Positions 39,333 through 45,673 of a stretch of 45,673 nt of DNA are shown here, one piece after another (positions within the stretch are counted from its first letter, which is position 1; every line of letters begins with the position of its first letter). The stretch is from a bacterium (GTDB taxonomy: Bacteria > Planctomycetota > JADGBV01), in NCBI GenBank assembly GCA_023261545.1, contig JAHFOS010000013.1:1-45673 (forward strand), written 5' to 3'. The position numbers and the translations under genes were made by a program. The notes under the pieces are model-generated. The model did no database searches, had not been told where the DNA came from, and saw only the letters and a list, made by a program, of their open reading frames with translations.

Positions 39333-40231
39333 TTTTGATAGAGTTCCTGGCACCAGCGCCGGTCCCAATCCGCGTGATCGGGCGCGAGCAAAGGCGTCTC
39401 CAAGTGGCCGCCCAGATCGCAGGCCTCGTTGTGCAGCTCGCCCAGCGTCTGCAAGAAGCCGGGGCGCTTTTCGGCGTCCGCTTCCGGCACGTAAAGCAGG
39501 TAGGCATTCCCAGCGAAAAGATGCGCGCGGCCACCGAAACGCCCGACCAACATTTGGGCGGCGGGGGCGGCCTTGGAGATCACGGTCTTGAGGCGCACGG
39601 TTGCGGTCGCCGGCGGGATGGGAAGCTCCGGCACGGGAGCGATCTCCACACCGCTGGCATCGGCCACGGCGCGCAGCGCCTTCTCGAAGACCGCCACGCC
39701 CTCGGCGTTGGCACGGAACTCCAGGAAGTAGGCTACGTCCGTCCCCGTGAAGCAGGCGTCGCAAGCGTCCACCACGTGCACCCAGCTCGTGCGCAGGAAG
39801 GCGCGCGCGAAGTCCTGGAGCCGCTCAAAGGAGCCCGTGCAGCGCAGCACGCGGCAGACCTCCGCCAAGGGCCGCAGCCGCAGCACCACCCGCTCGGGCG
39901 CGCCGAAATGGCGACCGCTGTTCACCAGGAAGCGCGTGAGTTCAAATCCCGTGACGTTCTTCACCACGCGCCCCCCCACGTCCACGGGCTGGCCCGAAGG
40001 CAGCGTGAAACGCATCCCCAGCACGTTGTCGGCCATGGCCCCGTAGCGAAAAGAACGCGAAGTGAAGGGCAGGCCCAGCACCAGCTCGCCCACCGGTTGC
40101 GCCGCATCCGCGCACAGCGGATAATGCAGGCCGTCCGCCGCCGCGCGCCGATTCAGCACGCCGACGGCCTCCCCCGCCGGCACGCAAGCCGACATGTCAA
40201 CGCCGTCGTAGAAGAGGTCGAAGAGGCTCAT
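39314..40231 (-). CDS. glcE: Glycolate oxidase FAD-binding subunit GlcE
   Basis: The 305-residue PCMH-type FAD-binding protein is shorter than GlcD, as expected for GlcE. FRYGAMADNVLGMRFTLPSG, then VGGRVVKNVTGFELTRFLVNSG is the family signature for isoalloxazine binding. The C-terminal part pairs with GlcD in the oxidase complex that converts glycolate (or another 2-hydroxy acid) to glyoxylate. Its stop lies inside the start of glcF, giving translational coupling. A palindromic repeat fills the 145-base gap to glcD, so glcE may rely on read-through from glcD. Confidence 0.88.
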   Translation of the reverse strand: MSLFDLFYDGVDMSACVPAGEAVGVLNRRAAADGLHYPLCADAAQPVGELVLGLPFTSRSFRYGAMADNVLGMRFTLPSGQPVDVGGRVVKNVTGFELTRFLVNSGRHFGAPERVVLRLRPLAEVCRVLRCTGSFERLQDFARAFLRTSWVHVVDACDACFTGTDVAYFLEFRANAEGVAVFEKALRAVADASGVEIAPVPELPIPPATATVRLKTVISKAAPAAQMLVGRFGGRAHLFAGNAYLLYVPEADAEKRPGFLQTLGELHNEACDLGGHLETPLLAPDHADWDRRWCQELYQKWKKLD

Positions 40232-40280
40232 GGTTTTTTGCGCGATAACGAGATGACTGCGTAGGCCGAGATCCCCCCTT

Positions 40281-40320
40281 CGTGCTTCGACCCTTCGACA
40301 GGCTCAGGGTCAGCACGAAC
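40281..40320. repeat. REP-like palindrome between glcD and glcE
   Basis: GTGCTTCGACCCT (40282..40294) faces AGGGTCAGCAC (40306..40316) as an imperfect palindrome around TTCGACAGGCTC. The right half, GGCTCAGGGTCAGCACGAAC, shares GCTCAG and AGCACGAAC with the palindrome at 25897..25935. It interrupts an otherwise tight glcDEF operon. The rest of the 145-base gap shows nothing else. Confidence 0.65.
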
Positions 40321-40376
40321 AGGCCGGGCTGGTGACGCCGTACCAGGAAGGCGCAACCCCTGGGCTGAACGCTGGC

Positions 40377-41819
40377 TCATGGTTTTTCCGGCACGCAGCA
40401 ACCCACGTAGCTGCGGAGCGGGAAGACCTTGCCGGGGTTGAGCTGGTGGTTGGGGTTGAAGAGATCGAGCAGCGAGCGCTGGAGCGCGATTTCGCGGGGG
40501 CCGAAGATGAGGCCGATGTACTCCATCTTGTCGTTGCCGATGCCGTGCTCGCCGGAGAGCGTGCCGCCGCAGGCGACGACCTTTTCCATGAGCCGGTGCC
40601 CGAGGCGGTGGATCTTTTCGGTCTCATCGTGGTTGCGCGCGTCGAAGAGGAAGTTGGGATGCAAGTTGCCGTCCCCGGCGTGGAAGACGTTGAGCGCGTG
40701 GATGCCCTCTTTTTCCGCTTCTTCGTAGATGAAGCGCAACACCTCGCCGAGGCAGGAGCGCGGGATCACGGCGTCCTGGATGAAGAAGTCCGGGCTCACC
40801 TGGCCCATGAGGCCGGCGGCGACTTTGCGCGCCTTCCAGAGCTTGAGGCGCTCCTCCTTGTCCGAGGTGCGCTCCACCTTGCGGGTCTTGCCGCGGCGCA
40901 GCAGTTCTTCCAGCTCGCGTGCCTGCAGGTCCACCAACGGCTCCGGGCCGTCCAGTTCCACCACCAGCAGCCAGGAGTCGGGGTCCAAACCCGCCGCCAT
41001 GGGGCTGGCCTCCACCAGTTTCACCACTTTGTTGTCCACGAACTCGATCGCCACGGGGAAGGCCGGGTGGTGGACGAGCTGCACGATCATGTCCGCGGCA
41101 TCCTCAAGCCGGGCGAAGGTGGCGAGGAAGGTCCACACCTTTTCGGGCAGGGGTTTGAGGCGCAGCCACAGGCGCGTGAAGGTGGCCAGCATGCCTTCGG
41201 AGCCCACCATCAGCGCGCGCCAATCGGCCGCCGCCCGCCCGAGCCCGCCCGCGGGCCCGCCGAAACGGAGCAAGCGACCGTCCAGGAGCAGCGCCTCGAC
41301 ACCCAGCACGTAGTTGGCGGTGACCCCGTACTTGAAGCAGCGGATGCCGCCGGCGTTCTCGGCGACGTTGCCCCCGAGCGTGGAGGCGTAGCCGCTGGAG
41401 GGGTCGGGGGGGTAGAAAAGCCCGTGGGCCTCCAAGTGCTCGTTGAGCCGGTGCAGCACCACTCCGGGTTCGACGACGCAATACTGGTCAGCGACGTTGA
41501 CCTCTAGGATGCGCTTCAGGCGCGAGAGATGGAGGATGAGACCGCCCTCGGCGGCCACCGAGCCGCCAGATAAGCCGGTGCCGGATCCGCGCACGGTGTA
41601 GGGTAGCGCCGCATCGCGGGCGTAGCGCACCAGCGCGGCGAGCTCCTCGGAACCATCCGGGATGACCACGCAGTCCGGACGGAAGCGGTGGAAGCCGAGC
41701 GCGTCGTTTTCGTAATTGATGAGCGAGGCGCGGTCGGTGAGCACGCGGGCGGCGCCCGCTATCGCCACCAGTCCGCGCGTCCACTCGCTCCGCCAGGCGC
41801 TGCGCCCCGGACTTTCCAC
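40377..41819 (-). CDS. glcD: Glycolate oxidase subunit GlcD (FAD-linked 2-hydroxyacid dehydrogenase)
   Basis: The 480-residue flavoprotein has a PCMH FAD domain: VRGSGTGLSGGSVAAEGGL, PGVVLHRLNEHLEAHG, YASTLGGNVAENAGGIRCFKYG and MVGSEGMLATFTRL. A C-terminal cap follows with HAGDGNLHPNF, SGEHGIGNDK and NPGKVFP. Homologues oxidise glycolate or D-lactate; GlcE and GlcF next door favour glycolate. The ATG at 41819 lies one base after the stop of the coiled-coil gene upstream, so both are probably made from one message. A short Cys-containing tail (GCCVPEKP) ends the protein. Confidence 0.92.
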   Translation of the reverse strand: MESPGRSAWRSEWTRGLVAIAGAARVLTDRASLINYENDALGFHRFRPDCVVIPDGSEELAALVRYARDAALPYTVRGSGTGLSGGSVAAEGGLILHLSRLKRILEVNVADQYCVVEPGVVLHRLNEHLEAHGLFYPPDPSSGYASTLGGNVAENAGGIRCFKYGVTANYVLGVEALLLDGRLLRFGGPAGGLGRAAADWRALMVGSEGMLATFTRLWLRLKPLPEKVWTFLATFARLEDAADMIVQLVHHPAFPVAIEFVDNKVVKLVEASPMAAGLDPDSWLLVVELDGPEPLVDLQARELEELLRRGKTRKVERTSDKEERLKLWKARKVAAGLMGQVSPDFFIQDAVIPRSCLGEVLRFIYEEAEKEGIHALNVFHAGDGNLHPNFLFDARNHDETEKIHRLGHRLMEKVVACGGTLSGEHGIGNDKMEYIGLIFGPREIALQRSLLDLFNPNHQLNPGKVFPLRSYVGCCVPEKP

Positions 41820-41820
41820 C

Positions 41821-43950
41821 CTAGGCGTCCCCGCGGACCTTGCCGTCCTCCACCTGAACTTCCTGCCGCAGGGCCTCGATTTGCTCTTCGGTGAGCCCCG
41901 TGCGCGTCATGATGGCCGCATTTTCGGTGCCGAAGCGGATCATCATCTTGACCGCCGCGGTGTTGACCTCTTTCTTTTTCTTGCCGCCGGGCTCGCCCTG
42001 GGCGGCCTTCTTGGCGAGCTTGGCCTCCTGCTTCTGCTGCGCGGTCTGGCGTGCCACGTCGAAGGCATTCTTGAGGCTCTCGATGCGCCGCTGGCGCACC
42101 TCCTCACGGCGCTGCTTCTCCTCGGCGAGCTTCTCCTGGCGTTTTTGCTTTTCGATGCGCTCCTGCTCGCGCCGCAGTTTGATCTGCTCCTCAAGTTCCT
42201 TCTTGCGCCGCTCCTGCTCCTCCCGGCGCTTGCGCCGCTGCTCCTCGATCTCGAGCTCTGCGCGTTCCCGCTCGGCAAGCCTTTCAACGAGTTGGCGGCG
42301 CTTGGCCTCCAGCTCTTCCCGGACCTTCCCGGCATCTTCCGCCGCTGGCTCGGGAGCTTCTTGCGCGGCGACGGCGTCAGCGGCGGGCGGGCGTTCGCGC
42401 TTCGACGCGCGCTGCGCGCGGGCCGCCGTGATGCGCAAGCGCCGCGCGCGCACGGCGGCAAGGCGCTCCTGGCGCTCCGGGGACATCACCGCCACCGCGG
42501 GAGCGGCGCTGGGCTCCGTCCGCGTGTCGAGGTCGCCGAGATGGAAGCCTTCAAAGGGCGCCGCCATGGCGCGCACCCGCTCGAAGTAGCTCAGGTAGTG
42601 GCGATTGAACTGGAAGAAAGCCTTCAGGACTTCCTGGGGCTGCGCCTTGCGGCCATCCGGCAGATCCAGCGCCGCGGCGAGCTTCTCCACGTGCTGGAAG
42701 AGATCGCGGTCCTCGGCCAGGAAGACGGAGGATCCCAGCACCGTGTGCCGTTCCTCGTGCAGGTAGGCGTAACTGTAGAGCACGCCGCCCACGTTCACGC
42801 GCCCGCGGCACCAGGCGGAGAGCATGGCGAGGAAAACCTCGCCGTAGCCCTCCAGGGAAAGCGTTTCGCGCCGCGCCAACTGGGGCACCGCCGGCATCGT
42901 CCGGCCCAGCAGGCCGGCCAGCGGGTCGTCCTCGATGGCGAATTTGCGGAAGCTGGTCGCAAGCTCCGGCTTCAGATCGCGCGGCGGATCCTTGCGCGCG
43001 TAGCGCGCCTCGCCCGTGAGTTCCACCTGCTCGGCGGAGGTGAGCAGGTTAAAAGCCCGACCGCAGCGCGAATCCAGGTAACGGCCGGCGAGCTTTTCAA
43101 ACTCATGCCACAGGGCCGAAACCTCGAAGGGCCGCACGGCATCCTCCCTGAGCGCGGCTTTGAGCGGCGCGGCCTTGAGCAGCTCCTCCCCGCCCGTGAC
43201 GGCGAGGCCGGCCATGAAATCCTTGAGGGATTTGCGCGGCATCAGCAGGTGCTGCAGTTTTTCAAGTTCCGCGTCCCTGCCCGCGATGAGGCCGGCCTCA
43301 AAGGTCTTGGCCGCATGCATCTCGGCGATGAAGCGCAGGGCGGCCTTGAGCATCAGGTCGCGCACCGCCGGCTCGTCGAAGAGTCCCGCCAGCTCCTTTT
43401 GGGCCGCCATCCAGGCCAGGCGGCGCGTGTGCAGCTCTTCCGAACGTTCCGCCAGCAACCTTTCGTGGAAACGCACGTAAGCCTCGCGGCCCAGCTTGTC
43501 TTCGGCGCGTTGCAGCACGTCGAGGTAAATCTGCCGCAGGCTCAGCTCAGGATGGCCGAAGTCCACGGACTCGCGCGTGCCGGGAACCTCGGCCTCCACG
43601 AGGAACAGGCGCGGGGCGCCAGCGGAGCGCTCTTTGAGGGTTTGCAGCAAATCCAGCAGGGCGGCATAGGACCCGCCGCTGACGGCGCAGGGGAGATGGG
43701 CGAAGATGAAATCCGCGGAGGCCAAGGACTCGGCGTGGGCGAGTTTTTCAGGCGCCACGATGGCGATGTTTTCATCGGCCATGCCGCGCGCGAGCAAAAA
43801 GGCGCGCTCGCCCACGGCAGCCGGCCCCGTGAGGACGGCACGCAGGGGTTTCAGGGAGGCTCTGAGGCCGAAAACCGCCCCGAGCGACTGCTCAAGGAGT
43901 TGGCGCCGTTTCAAGGCTGCTGACTGGGCAGGGCGCATGCGATCTCGCAA
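41821..43950 (-). CDS. Large cytoplasmic coiled-coil protein of unknown function
   Basis: The protein has 709 residues, no signal peptide and no membrane segment. Residues 1 to about 480 are helical and globular with no motif I recognise; early strands (RAVLTGPAAVGERAFLL, ADFIFAHLPCAVSGGSY) hint at a nucleotide- or Rossmann-like fold without a P-loop. An Ala/Pro linker follows. A highly charged Glu/Lys/Arg/Gln coiled coil spans about 542 to 650. A short helical tail (LTEEQIEALRQEVQ) ends the protein. It is first in the run leading to glcD, with one base between the genes, but a link to glycolate oxidation is not evident. The charged composition and shared codon bias support this strand over the long opposite frame. 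Confidence 0.75.
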   Translation of the reverse strand: MRDRMRPAQSAALKRRQLLEQSLGAVFGLRASLKPLRAVLTGPAAVGERAFLLARGMADENIAIVAPEKLAHAESLASADFIFAHLPCAVSGGSYAALLDLLQTLKERSAGAPRLFLVEAEVPGTRESVDFGHPELSLRQIYLDVLQRAEDKLGREAYVRFHERLLAERSEELHTRRLAWMAAQKELAGLFDEPAVRDLMLKAALRFIAEMHAAKTFEAGLIAGRDAELEKLQHLLMPRKSLKDFMAGLAVTGGEELLKAAPLKAALREDAVRPFEVSALWHEFEKLAGRYLDSRCGRAFNLLTSAEQVELTGEARYARKDPPRDLKPELATSFRKFAIEDDPLAGLLGRTMPAVPQLARRETLSLEGYGEVFLAMLSAWCRGRVNVGGVLYSYAYLHEERHTVLGSSVFLAEDRDLFQHVEKLAAALDLPDGRKAQPQEVLKAFFQFNRHYLSYFERVRAMAAPFEGFHLGDLDTRTEPSAAPAVAVMSPERQERLAAVRARRLRITAARAQRASKRERPPAADAVAAQEAPEPAAEDAGKVREELEAKRRQLVERLAERERAELEIEEQRRKRREEQERRKKELEEQIKLRREQERIEKQKRQEKLAEEKQRREEVRQRRIESLKNAFDVARQTAQQKQEAKLAKKAAQGEPGGKKKKEVNTAAVKMMIRFGTENAAIMTRTGLTEEQIEALRQEVQVEDGKVRGDA

Positions 43951-44033
43951 GGGAGCGCTATATTTATCGGGCGAATCAGGTTTGCAAGGGAGCCGACACC
44001 CCCTTGCGTTTGGAATTTTCGCGCCAGGATGGG

Positions 44034-45116
44034 ATGATGAAAACGGTGCTTCACGGCGAGCACCTGCGGCTCGGGGCTCGCGCGATTGAGTTCTCGGGCT
44101 GGGACATGCCCGTCCACTACCCCGAGGGCATCCTCGCCGAGCACCACCAGACCCGCACGCAGGCCGCGCTTTTCGACACCTGTCACATGGGGGAATTCCT
44201 TATCGAGGGACCCGGCGCCCCCGCGTTCCTCGACGGGATGATCACTTCCGGCCCCTCGGATCTTCCGTTGGGCCGTTGCCGTTATGGTCTTATGCTCAAC
44301 GAAAAGGGCGGGGTCGTTGACGACTGCATCGCCTACCGCCGCGGCCCCGAACGCTATCTGCTGGTGGTGAACGCCGGCACCCGCATTGGCGATTTCGCCC
44401 ACCTGAAAAGCCATCTCGTGCCGGACGTCCGCCTCGAAGACGCCTCGGATCGCACCGGCAAGCTCGATTTGCAGGGTCCGGAAAGCCTGGACGCCCTCGA
44501 CCGCGCCCTGGGCATCAACGCGCGCGCGCTGCCCTATTTCGGCTTCCTGGAGCGCCAGGATTGGATCGTGAGCCGCACCGGCTACACCGGCGAGCGCGGG
44601 GTGGAGCTCTACCTGCCCGTGGAGCAGACCGTCGGGGTCTGGCGGCGCCTGCTCGAAGACGCGGCGGTGAAACCCGCCGGCCTCGGCGCCCGCGACACCC
44701 TGCGCACCGAGTGCGGCCTCAGCCTCTACGGCCACGAGCTCGCCGCCGATGTTCCGGTGAGCGCCTGCGGCGTGGACCGCTTCCTGCGCTCCAAGGCGGG
44801 ATTCCTTGGGAAAAAAGCCTTGGAGCGCGAGCGTGCCGCTGGTGGTCCGGCTCTCAAGGCAGCGGGCCTCATGAGCGACTCCAAAAGCGCTCCGCGCGCC
44901 GGAGAAATCGTGCTGCTCAATGGCGAGCCGGTGGGTCAAATCACTTCCGGCTGCCTCTCCCCTTGCCTGGAGCGCGGCATTGCCCTGGCGCGTCTGCGCG
45001 CGGGCCTCGAAGGTAAAATCGGCCTGGAACTCGCCGTGGACAAGGGCCGGCGCGCGCTCCCGGTGCGTATCGCGGAGCTGCCGTTTTACAAGCAGGGGAC
45101 GGCGCGGGCGGGGTGA
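44034..45116 (+). CDS. gcvT: Aminomethyltransferase GcvT (glycine cleavage T protein)
   Basis: The 360-residue folate-dependent enzyme releases ammonia from the aminomethyl-lipoyl H protein and forms methylene-THF. FSGWDMPVHYPEGILAEHHQTRTQAALFDTCHMGEF, NEKGGVVDDCIAYR, RTGYTGERGVELY, GLGARDTLRTECGLSLYGHEL and GQITSGCLSPCL are family motifs, with the catalytic Asp in GGVVDD. The ATG at 44034 (a second follows at 44037) has an AGGAT-like site; an in-frame TTG at 44004 is less likely. The divergent gap 43951..44033 must hold promoters for both directions. Other gcv genes are not in the window. Confidence 0.93.
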   Translation: MMKTVLHGEHLRLGARAIEFSGWDMPVHYPEGILAEHHQTRTQAALFDTCHMGEFLIEGPGAPAFLDGMITSGPSDLPLGRCRYGLMLNEKGGVVDDCIAYRRGPERYLLVVNAGTRIGDFAHLKSHLVPDVRLEDASDRTGKLDLQGPESLDALDRALGINARALPYFGFLERQDWIVSRTGYTGERGVELYLPVEQTVGVWRRLLEDAAVKPAGLGARDTLRTECGLSLYGHELAADVPVSACGVDRFLRSKAGFLGKKALERERAAGGPALKAAGLMSDSKSAPRAGEIVLLNGEPVGQITSGCLSPCLERGIALARLRAGLEGKIGLELAVDKGRRALPVRIAELPFYKQGTARAG

Positions 45117-45219
45117 GTTTTTCGCGCTTCGCCGCGCCAGCCGTTCCTGGAAGCGCCAGGGCCGAGGCCTTGATGATACCGAACTCGCAAAGACAACGGC
45201 CGCACCCGCCGAAAATAGA

Positions 45220-45673
45220 TCAGGAGGCCAGGAACTCCTCGATAGCCGTGCGCAGGGTCTTGAAGATCCATTGGCGGCGCTTGTCGTCGGTTTCGAGCAA
45301 GGTGCAGCGGAAGCCCTGGAGCGGCGAGCAGAAACTGCTCAGGGGCACCACGCACAGGCCCTTGGAGGCCATGAGCTGATAGACGAAGCGCTGGTCCGGG
45401 GCGAGCGGCGACTGGAGCAATCCGTCGAGGTAGGCTTTGACGCCGGTGTTCATGGGCTTCAGTTTCTGGCCCTCGTGCAGCGCGTCCGCATCGAAGACCA
45501 TGGAGAAATAGAACGCGGCATTGGGTTTGACGAAGCGGGCGCCCTGGATGCCCGAGAGCGCCTGATCGGCCTCCGCGGCGCGCGCGGCGTACATGGCCTG
45601 GCGGCGGGCGAGGTGGTCGAGGAAGCGCGCATCGCGGAAGACCCTGGGAATAACGGCTTGCGGCAGGCTGGTG
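45220..45673 (-). CDS. PLP-dependent aminotransferase, C-terminal part (cut by the window edge)
   Basis: About 150 residues are visible; the 5' end lies beyond base 45673. The fragment begins TSLPQAVIPRVFRDARFLDHLA, typical of the segment after the PLP lysine in class I aminotransferases of the alanine/aspartate type. VKPNAAFYFSMVFDA and SPLQGFRCTLLETDD come next, where the latter holds the carboxylate-binding Arg region (usually GxRxT). The PLP lysine is outside the window, so substrate cannot be judged. It converges with gcvT across a 103-base gap in which I see no strong terminator. Confidence 0.75.
   Translation of the reverse strand, partial: TSLPQAVIPRVFRDARFLDHLARRQAMYAARAAEADQALSGIQGARFVKPNAAFYFSMVFDADALHEGQKLKPMNTGVKAYLDGLLQSPLAPDQRFVYQLMASKGLCVVPLSSFCSPLQGFRCTLLETDDKRRQWIFKTLRTAIEEFLAS

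Noticed and set aside
38109-39764. Longer GlcF start reaching 39764
   Set aside because: The extension lies inside glcE and has no similarity to GlcF. The ATG at 39332 with CAGGAA begins the conserved protein.
41716-43923. Plus-strand reading frame of 735 codons opposite the coiled-coil gene
   Set aside because: Its product is a leucine- and arginine-rich shadow with no domain. The minus-strand frame has a coherent coiled coil and a tight junction with glcD.
1-45673. CRISPR arrays or rRNA genes
   Set aside because: I saw no regularly spaced direct repeats and no rRNA-like conserved sequence. The repeats present are palindromes in intergenic gaps.

Overview
The window is a piece of a bacterial chromosome, probably from an uncultured lineage. 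From about 12.9 kb onward it is GC-rich and densely coding. It carries type IV pilus genes (PilB, PilC), the flagellar factor FliW, the futalosine-route menaquinone enzyme MqnA with a MenG-type methyltransferase, BioD and BioF, a three-subunit GlcDEF oxidase, and secreted proteins. Together these suggest a motile, respiring, probably two-membraned bacterium. The sequence alone does not fix a phylum. GTG and TTG starts and ATGA or GTGA gene overlaps are common.

Region 1 (1 to about 5.4 kb) is less GC-rich and looks like a mobile element. A structured leader (bulged hairpin, strong intrinsic terminator, hairpin over a ribosome binding site) precedes an archaeo-eukaryotic-type primase. A zinc-finger ATPase is coupled to the primase by an ATGA overlap, and a tyrosine recombinase follows. 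Region 2 (5.5 to 12.5 kb, minus strand) holds a giant secreted Ig-like protein of about 2150 residues and a coupled small exported protein. Base composition changes visibly inside the giant gene. A tRNA-Val(CAC) at 12.8 kb marks the change to the GC-rich part.

Region 3 (13 to 26 kb) holds a DAACS symporter coupled to a secreted metalloprotease, a Janus/PHPT1-like protein, trpF and fliW, bioD-bioF, a MazF-type toxin-antitoxin pair, a secreted glycoside-hydrolase-like protein, dCMP deaminase, mqnA-menG and mutL. A 187-bp MITE-like palindromic element sits between mutL and yajC.

Region 4 (26 to 33.3 kb) is yajC-pilB-pilC, followed by three tandem small membrane-protein genes. These look like miniaturised PilC: they keep the three membrane segments and lose both cytoplasmic domains. 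Their 5' ends resemble the start of the next gene, a 4Fe-4S uracil-DNA glycosylase. An FHA-GAF-degenerate HD-GYP protein, a small membrane protein and a HigA-like repressor without a partner follow. I consider the mini-PilC array the most novel feature here.

Region 5 (33.5 to 45.7 kb) holds a glycerophosphodiesterase and glycerol-3-phosphate dehydrogenase pair that would feed glycerophosphodiesters to DHAP. Next come an arginyl-tRNA synthetase with an apparent internal EMAPII/PheT-type tRNA-binding domain, glcF-glcE-glcD, a coiled-coil protein coupled to glcD, gcvT, and the C-terminal part of an aminotransferase cut by the window edge. REP-like palindromes lie in many of the gaps of regions 3 to 5.
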